A stretch of 64,000 nt of DNA, taken from positions 50,171,008 to 50,235,007 of the forward strand of contig NC_079219.1 of NCBI RefSeq assembly GCF_029633865.1, read 5' to 3'. The position numbers were made by a program, and so were the translations under genes. The notes under the pieces are model-generated. The model did not search any database. It worked only from the letters and a program-made list of their open reading frames with translations, and had not been told where the DNA came from. Origin of the DNA: Lampris incognitus (lineage: Eukaryota; Chordata; Actinopteri; Lampriformes; Lampridae). This document shows, in pieces, positions 1 to 10,020 of the stretch (positions are counted from its first letter, which is position 1; each line of letters begins with the position of its first letter).

Positions 1-42
1 AAAATGTAAGAAGCAGAAGAGCTAGTCCCTAAAAACGGATCA

Positions 43-112
43 TCATCCGTTGTTTGGAAGTATTTCGGATTTAGGGCAAGTGATGGTAAGCAAGAACAAA
101 TCATATCGTCGT
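43..112 (+). pseudogene. BED zinc-finger exon fragment of hAT transposase
   Basis: Frame 43 encodes a stretch with VVWKYFGF followed by GKQEQI, the start of the BED zinc finger found at the N-terminus of ZBED/hAT transposases, a DNA-binding module that recognises transposon ends. The zinc-binding Cys pair and His residues that should follow are absent. At 113 the sequence switches to what is intron sequence in copy B. This is seen directly as a breakpoint; the deletion itself is inferred. Family assignment rests on the VWKYFGF pattern only. Confidence 0.55.
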
Positions 113-614
113 TGGTCACCGCATTTTGATGGCTGCTTAGCGGTTTTATCCTTGAAACAGGCTAGCAAAAGCGCTATGGTTTAGAAGTAAGGCTAACTAG
201 ACCAGTTAACTACTGTGAGGTCGGTAGACTAACGCAGACTTGCTAGTTGGCTTGGTAGGTAATTGATTTAATGTAAAGACAGTCAAATGTGAGAATACTA
301 GTATCGCAAATAACATCTAGAACAACTGCAGTGCAAACTAGGGAAATTGCTGTGGTTGTTTTACGATGGCCACATCAGCTGATTAGCTGGCCTTTTTATT
401 TAGATGTAGTTAGCTAGCTAGATTTTCTCAGGGTTTCTTGTATGGATGTCATTTTTGGTGTCTCAGTTTACTAGCTAATACAGCATGCTACCAATTTAAC
501 TGTGTAATATAACAATAATATGATGGGGATTGTTTATCCAATGTGTATAGAAGCAGATAAGGTTTTATTCTGTGCTTTAATTTAACATATGAATTCTCTC
601 ATGTTCTTTTTTAG

Positions 615-1365
615 AGAATGCAATGAGAGATCCTCGGATTGACCATGCAGTGGGCCTGTGTAAAAAGCTAATGAGCAGTTTCTCCTACAGCTGGAGGCGT
701 AAAAAGGAGCTTACAGAGGCACAAAGGGAGCTGAAGCTTCCAGAGCATGCACTGAAGACGGAGTGCCCCACAAGGTGGGGATAGAGGCAGGCCATGATAG
801 AAAGAGTCCTGGAGCAGCAGAGGGCCATTGCTCATGTCTTGTCCACTGACAGAAAGGCCCGACACCTCATCCCCACATGGCAGGACACTGACGTCCTGGA
901 GGCCATCAACAAATCCCTCCGCCCTCTGACTAAGTTTACTGATGCGCTTTCCAGTGAGAAGTAGGTCAGTGTTTCCTTTGTAAAGCTAGTCCCCGACACC
1001 TCATCCCCACATGGCAGGGCACTGACGTCCTGGAGGCCATCAACAAATCCCTCCGCCCTCTGACTAAGTTTACTGATGCGCTTTCAAGTGAGAAGTATGT
1101 CAGTGTTTCCTTTGTAAAGCTAGTCCTCCACCTTTTCAGCTCCTCTATCCTGAAAGTGAAGCATGATGATCCAAACCTAACATGCACCATCAAGACCAAA
1201 ATCCTGAGCTACCTGGATGAAAAATACAAGGACCCTCTGACACAAGAACTGCTTGACATGGCCTCTGTTCTTGATCCACGGTTCAAACTGAGATACGTCA
1301 GTGAGGACAATGTTGCAGCCAGACTTACTTCTGAGATGGCGAGGCCTATGCCTGCAGGCATGGTA
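615..1365 (+). pseudogene. hAT transposase middle exon, copy A (two stops, 134-bp duplication)
   Basis: A pyrimidine-rich acceptor (ttcttttttag, ending at 614) opens the exon, and the frame of the ATG at 623 matches copy B. The encoded part is the alpha-helical region of hAT transposases that follows the second catalytic residue, recognisable by CPTRW and by ASVLDPRFKL. Copy A has an in-frame TAG at about 784, where copy B encodes Ser. A second TAG lies near 962, just before the tandem duplication of 134 bp, which also shifts the frame. The exon ends at a GTAAGT donor at 1366. It is non-functional; no catalytic triad can be assembled from what remains. Confidence 0.75.
858..1125 (+). repeat. 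134-bp tandem duplication inside hAT exon
   Basis: The block beginning CCCGACACCTCATCC at 858 starts again at 992, so the unit is 134 bp (858-991, 992-1125). The two units differ at only a few sites, and copy B at 29650-29800 carries a single unit. As 134 is not a multiple of three, it shifts the transposase frame. It happened after copies A and B separated. Confidence 0.85.
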
Positions 1366-1541
1366 GTAAGTAATTATTGTGATTACATACAGATACAGAA
1401 TTTATTATAAATGAATGAAATGAAGTGGATTAAAATGTGCTATGAAATAAAGTGCTGTAATCTACTTTCTGGATGTGGATGTTAAATATGTTTCATTAGA
1501 TTGAATTTGGTATTCATATTTTATCTACCATACTCTTCAAG

Positions 1542-1922
1542 GAGACTGATCCCCACATTGAGACTGCTGAGGATGCTCCAACTTCAAAGAAAAAGAAGAC
1601 CTTGGGGAGCTTCTTTAAGACCACTGAGGGAACCACACCAAGACCCTCTTCCCCCCAGGAACAACAAGCTATAGCCTCTGAGCTACAGTCTTACCTACAA
1701 TTAGGCCACCTTGACAGTGAGGAGGACCCGCTGGACTGGTGGAGGGAACGCCAGAGACTCTACCGACTCTCAAAACTGGCAAAAAAATATTTGTGCATTC
1801 CAGCCAAAGGTTCCCCTTCCGAGAGGGTTTTTAGCACGGGGGGAAATGTGCTGACCTGCCTACGCTCATCGCTCAAGCTGGAAAATGTTGAAAGGCTGGT
1901 GTTCCTTGCTAAAACCATATGA
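1542..1922 (+). pseudogene. hAT C-terminal dimerisation exon, copy A
   Basis: After a 176-bp intron (donor GTAAGT at 1366, acceptor CTTCAAG ending at 1541) the frame continues in phase 0. It encodes the hAT dimerisation domain: a DWWRE segment, LAKKYLCIPA, then SPSERVFSTGGN, and a C-terminal VERLVFLAK. This domain drives oligomerisation of hAT transposases and is their best conserved part. The exon itself is open to the stop at 1920-1922, although upstream exons are broken. Next to copy B it carries several substitutions, for example in the residues after RLYR. Confidence 0.8.
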
Positions 1923-2264
1923 TTACTGTTATTTAACCTTTTCCGCATAGGCCTGAATTGTTTTAATTTGGTTATATTACGTAATGGCATATTTATTTTT
2001 AGTTAGCCTATATTTTGAGCACAATTTTATTTATATTTTGCTTATTTTGCTTTTTTTAAAGTCCTATTTTGATGCAAATATTTGTACAATTGCAGGCAGT
2101 GCTCTGTTTATATTCTGTGCTCTGTTTAGAGCCTCTGTTATATGGGAAAGTGCAATAAAAATATTTTCCCCTAAAATCAGCGAATAATCGTGATAAATAA
2201 TCGTGATCTCAATATTGATCAAAATAATCGTGATTATCATTTTGGCCATAATCGTGCAGCCCTA

Positions 2265-2466
2265 CAAGAATCAGAGCCTCCTCCCCCAGCGACTCGTAGT
2301 TGCATAGAGGTAACCCTCTCATTCCCCGGGGAGAACTCCAACATGGTGGATCTCAACCAGGGACTTGTGAGTATCCCCATACCTGCCCGGCGCCTGTCAA
2401 CTTGGCCAACTCCGCAAAAGTAAAGAGTTCAGCCCCTCTCCACGAATTTGGTACCAGATCCCAACT
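2265..2466. other. Short unassigned stretch between hAT end and LINE
   Basis: About 200 bp with no gene. It includes a CG-rich segment around 2290-2400 (CATTCCCCGGGGAG) that looks like part of a dispersed repeat, but I cannot assign it. Confidence 0.3.
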
Positions 2467-2540
2467 AGAAACTTGACCATATTACACCAATTTTTGCCTT
2501 CCTTCATTGGCTTCCTATCCATGTTAGATCAGACTACAAG

Positions 2541-2811
2541 GTGCTTCTGCTGACTTGTAAAATCCGACATGGGCTTGCCCCATCTTACCTGTCTGATCTC
2601 TTTAAACCACACATTCCATCTCAAACTGTTCGCTCTCAAAATACAGGGTTCCTGTGTGTACCCAAAGTTAAAAAGAAGTCAGCTGGTGGCAGGGCCTTTT
2701 CCTGTTGGGCCCCGTTCTTGTGGAATAACCTGCCTGCTGCCGTCAGACAATCAGTCTGTTGAGTCCTTTAAATCCAAACTTAAAACTCATCCTTTTTGCC
2801 TTACCCTACAT
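2541..2811 (+). pseudogene. LINE ORF2 C-terminal fragment
   Basis: The frame contains YKVLLLTCK, GLAPSYLSDL, then GGRAFSCWAPFLWNNLP and, after a one-base frame change near 2760, SFKSKLKTHPF. This order (HGLAPSYL, RAFS.VAP.LWN.LP, FK..LKT) is the C-terminal tail of L2/Rex1-type LINE reverse transcriptases in fish. The catalytic RT and endonuclease domains lie upstream in a complete element and are missing here. It is a dead fragment, and its clade (Rex1 against L2/CR1) is not certain from this stretch. Confidence 0.7.
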
Positions 2812-3027
2812 TTGGTTGCCTTTAAATTAAACTCCACAACCTGTACTGAATGGCAGATCGGTTTCTGTCTCACTGCATTTACCAAGCACTGCTCTGCCGA
2901 CCAGATTATAGAGTATAGATTATTGACAATTGCAAACTGTTCTCTTCGCTCACATCTTTTCTCTCTCTCTGAATGATGCCTTCTCCTTTATATTTTTCTG
3001 TATGTGAATGGTGTGATGTGAGTCTCC

Positions 3028-3452
3028 GGTAACACTTTCTATTAAGCTTGCACCTGTAAGGCCCAGAAGCATCTATGATGCCCTATAAGCATCTATTGCA
3101 TCTATGATGCCCATACTTTCCTATAATGTGTATTACAATGACAAACAGCTATGGCTGAAGACTGTGAAATAGCACTGAAGTCTCATTATGCATCTCTACA
3201 AAACTTCAGCAAAACAAGTTGGCTATGATGCATTATGACATTTGACAGATAAACAGGCTAATGAGGACATATTTATAATGCATAAATCCATTTTAAATTG
3301 ATATAGTGTATCATAAAGAGGGTTATGAGCTGTTGTGGAGGCGTATACATGGTTATAATGAATCTTACAATGACTTATAGCTACACTTATAGGGCGTTAT
3401 ACATAAATGCTTATACAGCATTATAGATGCAAGCTTCATAGAAAGTGTTACC
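3028..3452. mobile_element. 425-bp MITE with 8-bp target duplication
   Basis: The ends are inverted repeats: GGTAACACTTTCTAT then AAGCTTGCA at 3028, and the complement (TGCAAGCTTC then ATAGAAAGTGTTACC) ending at 3452. The flanks GAGTCTCC (3020-3027) and GAATCTCC (3453-3460) form an 8-bp duplication with one mismatch, which fits hAT-like mobilisation. The interior is AT-rich with repeated TATAATG-like text and no ORF. It sits in the 3' UTR of the LINE. Confidence 0.8.
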
Positions 3453-3905
3453 GAATCTCCTTTGTGCGCATGTGTAGTCTTTCTTCCTGTCAGGTCTCCA
3501 TGGTGATGGTGGTCGCATGGCTCAGGTCCTGGGCTGTTCCGGTGGCATCTGGGCACTGCTTGGCATCCTCCTCATCATATTCTTCATATTATCTCATAAT
3601 TCCATTATAATTCTGTTATCCTCTTTCAATGCTGTATTCTGTAAATTGTTTTTATACCTCCTCTGTTGCTCTTCCTAATGTTTCCTCATATTTGTTCTCC
3701 CTGTTAAAGGTTTTTTTTTTAGGGAGCTGTTCCTTATCCGATATGAGGGTCTAAGGACAGAATGTTGTGTTGCTGTAAAGTTCACCGAGGAAATTTTGTA
3801 ATTTGTGATATCGGGCTATACAAATAAAATTGACTCGGCCGACTGTCATGTACATCAATTGAGTTTCGCTACTTTTCTGCTATAAAATAGTTTTAAAATG
3901 AAATT

Positions 3906-4121
3906 TGTAGGATTCGAATCAGAGACGAGAGAGACATTGGTTGTAAACGAACTCTTTACTTAGAACTTAGCAAAGTTAGGATACTCAGCCATCAGGCTAC
4001 ATCTGCGTTCCCTCCAGTTCGGCTCATACTTAACATTACTTCCTAGTCTCGCCTCGCGAGAGCCCCCCATCAAAGACTAACCAGAGAGCATGCGCATTAA
4101 CATAAGTCCCAATACATTACA
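3906..4121 (-). repeat. 3' LTR of Ty3-1
   Basis: On the plus strand it begins TGTAGGATTCG and ends ATACATTACA, so the minus strand starts TGTAATG and ends CCTACA (TG...CA). It differs at five sites from 8206-8421. The purine tract of Ty3-1 follows at 4122-4137. Confidence 0.93.
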
Positions 4122-4137
4122 CCCCTTTCCCCCAGTC
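4122..4137 (-). promoter_or_regulatory. Polypurine tract of Ty3-1
   Basis: On the minus strand this reads CTGGGGGAAAGGGG directly before the 3' LTR. It is the expected RNase H-resistant primer for plus-strand DNA synthesis. Confidence 0.8.
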
Positions 4138-4461
4138 AACAAAATCTGCCAAGTGGCGTGGAGGGTGCCGGTCTCTTGCCGGATGCTGTAGAGGGGTAGT
4201 GGGCACAAGAATGGACACAGGACCAGAGGGATCTTCAACAGACCTGCTGGTCTCTGGTCGTGGCGTTTCAGACGAGGTAGACTCGAGCGGCCCATCTTAA
4301 GGTGACTGCTCACCAGGAACAATGGATTCTCCAGCGGCCACATCCGTGCGTGCAGTCGCTCTACCATGCAGCTGATCCACATGGCGTCGATGCATTTGCC
4401 CATCAGGAGTCTGCACTCTATATGAAACTGGGCCAGTAGGATCAGCTATCACGCCAGGGAC

Positions 4462-7200
4462 CTATTTGTGTCCCCCAGTGTAGCTCCTCATGTACACAGT
4501 GTCCTGTGGCCTAAAACATCTGTTTGGGCTTTGCGGCTTTTCTGCACTCACCTCCTGCTTGAGGTGCATCTCATTTTCATAGTCAAGATGAAGGCGATCA
4601 AAGGCCGTGGTAAGACTCAGGTTCATGAGAAGCTCGGCAGGGCTCTTTCCTGTTGCTGAATTGGGGGTCACATGCTGTGACAGCAGAAACCTAGCCAGGC
4701 GTGTCTGCCAGTCACCGATAGTGATCCTAGACAGGGCCTCCTTGGTTGTCTGGACCATATGTTCTGCTTGGCCATTTGAACGAGGATGGTAAGGGGCCGT
4801 AGTCACTGCTCTGATGCCATTCCGTCTGGCAAACTCTTGGAATTCTTCCGATGTGAAGGCTGCACCGTTGTCAGAAACAATGACATCTGGCAACCCGTGA
4901 GTTGCAAAGAGGAGCCTCAGTGTGCTGATCACTGCAGAGGACGACATTGAACTCACCGTGGCAACCTCTAACCACTTAGAGTGTGAGTCCACAATTATGA
5001 GAAACGTCTTCCCCTGGAATGGACCAGCAAAGTCAATGTGTAGCTGGGACCATTTCTTAGTTGTCCACTCCCACAGCATGCAGCTGTGCTGTTAGTGGTG
5101 CATGACGAGTTCTCTGGCAGGTTTCACAGGATTTTACTGTCTGTTCTTTTGCTAAATCCATACCAGGCCACCAGGCATAACTCCTCCCCAGGCCCTTCAT
5201 ATGAACAATGCCTGGGTGTGCATCATGCAGCATGGCCAGTACCTCCTCCCTCGCCAGGATGGGAATAACTACACGACTCCCCCATAATAGGCAGTCCTTG
5301 TGTGCGGACAGTTCATGGCACCGGGTGAGAAACGGCTTGAAACGGCTGTCAAGTGTATCCACTGGCCAGCCATGCAGGACCCAGCGCAGCACCCGGGACA
5401 GAACTGGATCCTTCCGAGTAAGGGCGGCAATGTGTTTTGCATTCAGTGGGGCTTCAGGCGCCATTTCCAGTAACAGCACCTCCATGGGCGGAGGGGTCTC
5501 ACGCATACCAGCGGGCAGTGGTAGGCGACTGAGGGCATCAGCATTTGCTAGCTGCTTGCCAGGGTGGTAGCACAATTCGTAATCGTAGGCCCCAAGAAGA
5601 ACACTCCAGCGTAGCATGCATGGGGACAGGACAGGTGGCATGGGCTTAGAGTGGTGTAGCAGGCCCAAAAGAGGTTTGTGGTCAGTAAAAAACCACAAAG
5701 TGGCGACCAGCAAGGTACAGGTGAAATTTTTTGACGGCAAAAATGACCGCCAAGGCCTCCTTATCTATTTGGGCATAATTTCTTTCAGTGGAGGATAGTA
5801 TCCTCGAGGCAAAGACGATGGGAGCTTCCCGGCCATCGGACTCCATATGGAAGAGCAGCGCCCCCAAGCCATAAGGCGAAGCATCACAAACAATGGCTAA
5901 TTGTTTTGTTCGTCATAGTGCGTGAGCACGCCATCAGCCTGAAGCAGTTGTTTTGCAGCAGTGTAAGCTTTTTCATGTGCATCAGTCCACTGCCAGGGTG
6001 CAGACTGATCCAGGAGGCGGTGCAGCGGTTCTAAGATGGTAGCCTTGTTTGGCAAAAAGCAGCTGTAAAAATTGAGTAGGCCTAGGAATGACTGAAGCTC
6101 CATTTTGTTCCAGGGTGAAGGCGCCTTCTGAATAGCCTCAACTTTCTCCATAGTCGGCCGCACGCCATCCTTGTCCACACGAAAACCTAAAATTTCAACT
6201 TGGTCAGCAGCAAACACACTCTTCTCCTTCTGTAGCCGCAATCCTGCTTCTGCGAATCATTCCAGCACTGCACAAAGACGGTCATTGTGCTGGTCAACAG
6301 TCTTTCCCGCTACTAAGACAACATCCAGGTACAGTTGCACGCCTGGTATACCGGCGAGGAGTGTATCCATGAAACGCTGAAATATGGACACAGCTGTCGA
6401 TACTCCAAACTGCAGGCGGCGGGCCCGAAACAGCCCGCGATGGGTGTTTATAGTGAGAAGCTCTGCAGCCTCGTCGTCCAGCACCAGCTGCTGTTAAGCT
6501 TGTTTGAGGTCCAATTTACTGAAAAGCACCCCCCTGCCAGTCTGGAAAACAGTTCAGCCACCGTAGGAATGGGGTATACATCAGGTTTCACAACTGTATT
6601 CACAGTGCAGCAATAGCCACCGCAAATTCCTAAGCTGCCATCCTTTTTAACTACTGGTACGATGGGTATGGCCCACCTTGAGTGTCTCACGGGTTCAAAA
6701 ATACCCTGAGCTACTAGCTTGTCAAGCTCCTCATCTAGCTTCGGCTGAAGGGCAAAGGGCACCGAACATGCTTTAAAAAACTTGGGTGATGCTGTTGTAT
6801 CATTATCAATAGCAATTGGAGGGGTTCGTGAAGCCCTGAGGTCCTGGAAGACCTCTGCATATTCCGTTAATATGGACTCCACGGATTGTAAGCATACTTG
6901 GCGCACCCCCATTACAGAAATGCCCAGTGCCTCAAACCAGTCCCTGCCCAGTAGACTTGCCCCCTGACCTCGAACAATAATCAGTGGTAAGGTCTTGTCA
7001 TTGCCTTGATACTGCACATCCACAAAAATCTTCCCATTAACTTGTAGTTCTGCTTGTGACCATTGTCTAAGCACACTACTGTCCTTGTGCAGTAAAGGCG
7101 GCTGGTCAGGCCACAAGGTGTTGTAACTGCCCTCACTGATCAAGAAGCATGCGGCTCCAGAGTCCACCTCCATTACATGTGTTTTGTTATTCAGGATCAC
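4462..7200 (-). pseudogene. Ty3-1 pol: protease, RT, RNase H, integrase (multiple frame breaks)
   Basis: Reading from 7200 downwards: protease with DSGA (near 7162); the RT N-terminal half with VVKKDGSLG; RT palm with RRLQFGVSTA and YLDV near 6319-6332, where the catalytic YLDD is expected, so the second Asp is lost. Then come the RT thumb (SFLGLLNFY), RNase H (TDHKPLLGLLHH), the integrase zinc finger (His-His-Cys-Cys between about 5230 and 5130) and the integrase core. The core shows DFAGPF near 5034, SDNGAAF and a Glu-containing NGQAEHMV, so the three acidic positions are present. The frame is broken near 6465, 6245, 5870, 5720 and 5070. An intact Ty3 pol would be one continuous ORF of about 1000 residues. 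It cannot make active enzyme. Confidence 0.88.
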
Positions 7201-7280
7201 AGTGGCTTGATATGGCTTTTTTTACGTGAGCATACAGCTGCCTGCCCATGGTGTAAATGTCATATTCCTCTTCTTGTTGC

Positions 7281-8087
7281 CTAACAGTGTGTGTGTTGTT
7301 CGGATTGAGGAACTGTGTCAGAAGAATCTGCTGATGCGACATCCCTGCTCTTTTTAAAACAAACACGAGAAATGTGCCCCCTTTTTTGCAATAGTGGCAT
7401 ACAGCAAGAGGTAAATTTGCAATGTTGTTGGTTGTGTGTGCCTCCACAACGAAAACATGAATTTGCACCACCTTCTGCTACTGTTTGTTTCACCTTCAAA
7501 ACGGTTTGACTTTGTGCAGTCTGATGAACTTCTGCTGACTGTGGTGGTCCCAGCTGGTTTGGTTGTAGTATTCGCGCATTTGACGTGGCTGTTTCCGCTG
7601 CAAGGGCTTTCTCCTCTGCTGCTTTGAATGCGAGTTCCTTTTCAGCCAGCAGGCGGCGCTGCAGCGCTTCATCTAGCATCCCACAGACAATTCTGTCATG
7701 CAGCATGGCTTCCAGTTGGTCACCAAAAGCGCAATGCACTGAGAGTTTACGGAGTTCAGCAATGTAGCTGGAGATTTCTTGGCCTTGCTTTTGTTTGCAA
7801 TTGTGAAACTGAAAACACTGAACAATTTGTGACAGAGGAGGACTGCAGTGGCGTTTCAACGCCGATACTAAGTTTTCATAGGTGACGGCTGTAGGAAGGA
7901 CGGAAGCGACCACCGAAAGTAGTGTAGAATACGTTGCAGCACCACAGACGCTAAGCAAAATAGCGCGTTTCTTCTCCTCCCCATCTACTCCATTTGCCAG
8001 GAAAAAATATTCCAGTCTCTCAATATACTCCTCAATGGCAGTGCCGGAGCCTTCATCAAACTCTTCTATGCGACCCAGCGTGGTCAT
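7281..8087 (-). pseudogene. Ty3-1 gag (zinc-knuckle region frameshifted)
   Basis: The ATG at 8087 follows the 5' LTR and primer site by about 120 bp and opens 268 codons. Residues about 20-170 have the helical capsid-like pattern of Ty3 Gag (EEYIERLEYFFLANGV, then QEISSYIAELRKL). Near residue 215 there is one CFRCGG-type zinc knuckle. The second knuckle is split between two frames around 7370-7400: Cys-x2-Cys is readable in the neighbouring frame (7187-7471), while GHISRVC is in the gag frame, across runs of A and G. Gag normally assembles the virus-like particle and binds RNA. The start is chosen because it is the first ATG after the primer site. Confidence 0.82.
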
Positions 8088-8186
8088 GGTTATGCCGTTA
8101 GGCTACTCACAGATTCCTCAAAGCTGTAGTAGAATATCGGAGGTTGCTGATTTCCATCAATAAACTGTTCGGAACTGTTGAAGTTC

Positions 8187-8205
8187 GGATCCGTTTCGTC
8201 GCCAG
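8187..8205 (-). promoter_or_regulatory. Primer-binding site of Ty3-1
   Basis: The minus strand reads TGGCGACGAAACGGATC directly after the 5' LTR. Its first nine bases (TGGCGACGA) are complementary to a tRNA-Ser 3' end as used by Ty3-2, and the rest diverges. tRNA-Ser is therefore likely but not proven. Confidence 0.6.
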
Positions 8206-8421
8206 TGTAGGATTCGACTTAGAGACGAGAGAGACATTGGTTGTAAACAAACTCCTTACTTAGAACTTAGCAAAGTTAGGATACTCAGCCATCAGGCTAC
8301 ATCTGCGTTCCCTCCAGTTCGGCTCATACTTAACATTACTTCCTAGTCTCGCCTCGCGAGAGCCCCCCATCAAAGACTAACCAGAGAGCGTGCGCATTAA
8401 CATAAGTCCCAATACATTACA
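8206..8421 (-). repeat. 5' LTR of Ty3-1
   Basis: 216 bp, TG...CA, matching 3906-4121 at all but about five sites. It is flanked on the right by the target duplication AAATT (8422-8426). Confidence 0.93.
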
Positions 8422-8426
8422 AAATT

Positions 8427-9900
8427 GTTTGTGTCAGAGACACCTGTACAATATTTGCTATTATGAGAAAATTGCTTTTACTTTTCAAATTACAAAACTG
8501 TTATGGACCAAATCATGTGTGGAAATCCAACGAATTTCTGAATTTGAATCTATTCTACAGTCTGAAAAATCATTGTGGTGGACGAAGAGGAACAGATTAG
8601 CCTGTGAGAAAACTGAAATGCTTCATTTTGCAAAGAACTTGCCAAAAATGGAGAAAGAGAAGCCCTAAATGGCCATTTCCAATTAAAGGCATAATAGTTT
8701 CTTGTTTTTTAGACTATTGTCACTTTGTTCAATGTTCAAATGATACTAATATAATTCAGCAGAAAAATAACTGCTCTATAGCAGGTTTACATTTCACTCA
8801 TTGTGTTTGACATTATATAACATTTAATCTATTTCAATTTTATTAATTTCAAGGCTATAGACCATTATATTTTTTATCTGAAATGTATAATTTAACTTAA
8901 AACAGAAAAGACTGCTGTAGCATCTTTGTTTTATTTGTTGTGATAAATTAACAACCAGTTGTTAACTCTGATTTCAAAATGCTACAAATCTTTTAAGGTC
9001 ACTTGGGCCTGTTGAAGTAAAGAACCAAAAATCTAATTTGTGTTCTCTTTGTTGCCTGTTGCTGTCCAGACCCACGGCACCCCTCTGCTGCGCGCATTTA
9101 ATGAAGCGGAAGCGTTTTGGTCAGACTACTCCGATCAACATTGAAATGTATAAATTAATATATCAAAGAATAACGAGCGCGCGATTAGCAGAAGCGCGTG
9201 CTACTAAACGTCCCTCTCAGGTCGTCCATGAGTGAGGGGCCACGCCGTGGGGGGGGGGGGTGGAACTGCAGATTAAATCAAGTTAAGGCTTGCAAGCGAC
9301 CTGTTTCATCAATACAGAAAATAAAGCAAAATAAAACACTCCAAAATCCCAGATGTTAACAGTATGTCAGCTGATAAGTTGTGGACAGAAGAATGCAGCA
9401 ACAGTGTTGACAAACACTAAAACAATAAAAAAATGGCGTATAAAAATGTGCACGATAATCTAAAAGTCGATCATTCGTAGAGTTGGATTTGCAATTGTGA
9501 GATCCCCAGAAGTTGTTTTTAGTGTTTCTGTCGTCATTTTGCATGCCTTTCTGGCCCGCCGATCCGCTTAACACATCCCCGGTGTGAATTTAGGGACAGA
9601 TATTGATGCTGGATTGCAGTCGGTTTTTGTGCGTTTCTTGCTGGTTGTGGAGTTGGGTACTTGGAGTGACGGCTCAGCTACAGAATGGCATGGGAAGGTC
9701 CTGCGCTCCAGAAAGTGCCCACAGGTTCTAAAATATGAAGTACATTTGAAGGCTTGTATAGTGAACACATTTAATATTTCTGTACCAGTAATTTCACTGA
9801 AATCATTTTAATTCATTCTGCGGTGTTTTCCATTTTAAAAACAAACAACAAACCGACCGTTCCAGAACGTGTAAGAAAGAATCTGTCAATCATGTTGCGT
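8427..9900. other. Gene-free stretch upstream of the coiled-coil gene
   Basis: About 1.5 kb of AT-rich sequence with only short unsupported ORFs and a G12 run at 9249. I see no transposon termini. It may hold distal regulatory sequence of the gene at 10021, but nothing specific is recognisable. Confidence 0.4.
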
Positions 9901-9920
9901 TCGATTTGGGCGTGGTGCCT

Positions 9921-9956
9921 TATAAAAGGCCGCACAGCGGCGACGGAGTCAGTTGG
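9921..9956 (+). promoter_or_regulatory. TATA box and initiator of the coiled-coil gene
   Basis: TATAAAAG lies at 9921-9928. A TCAGTT initiator-like element has its A at 9951, 30 bp downstream, the canonical spacing for RNA polymerase II. A 5' UTR of about 70 nt then leads to the ATG at 10021. No transcript evidence is available. Confidence 0.6.
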
Positions 9957-10020
9957 TGATTCGCGGTGGACAGAACAGGTCAGACTCCCGAGTCGCAGTC
10001 AGAGAAGTGCGAAAGGAAAG

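Larger units (their letters stand above)
1..2264 (+). mobile_element. hAT DNA transposon, ZBED type, copy A (internally deleted, 5' end outside the window)
   Basis: The right end carries the hAT-type terminus, read inward as TAGGGCTGCACGATTATGG, at about 2246-2264. From 113 to 2264 it matches the second copy at 28915-30943 almost base for base, including introns. A BED zinc-finger exon fragment at 43-112 is joined directly to intron-like sequence at 113. The exon carrying the first catalytic aspartates of hAT transposases is therefore missing. Stops and a 134-bp tandem duplication kill the reading frame. The left TIR is outside the window, so the target duplication cannot be checked. Confidence 0.8.
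2467..3836 (+). mobile_element. LINE (Rex1/L2-like) 3' end, split by a MITE
   Basis: The 5' part encodes the end of a LINE ORF2. The 3' part (3590-3836) is the fish LINE tail with a CTCCCTGTTAAAGG block, TTGTTCCTTATCCGAT-like text and a terminal CTATACAAATAAAATTGA. The same tail recurs at 14060-14318 and 17530-17805, so it is a multicopy 3' end. A MITE at 3028-3452 interrupts it. The 5' end is truncated, as usual for LINE copies. Confidence 0.75.
3906..8421 (-). mobile_element. Ty3/Gypsy LTR retrotransposon Ty3-1 (structurally complete, coding dead)
   Basis: Two 216-bp LTRs (3906-4121, 8206-8421) bound a 4.1-kb interior read on the minus strand. The target duplication AAATT is perfect (3901-3905 and 8422-8426). 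A primer site lies next to the right LTR and a purine tract next to the left one. The order gag, protease, RT, RNase H, integrase marks Ty3/Gypsy. The LTRs differ at about 5 of 216 positions, yet pol is broken many times. Confidence 0.93.

Noticed and set aside
4077-4403. 108-codon minus-strand ORF just inside Ty3-1 3' LTR as an envelope-like third gene
   Set aside because: No signal peptide, membrane segment or glycosylation pattern; it overlaps the LTR and purine tract and is too short.
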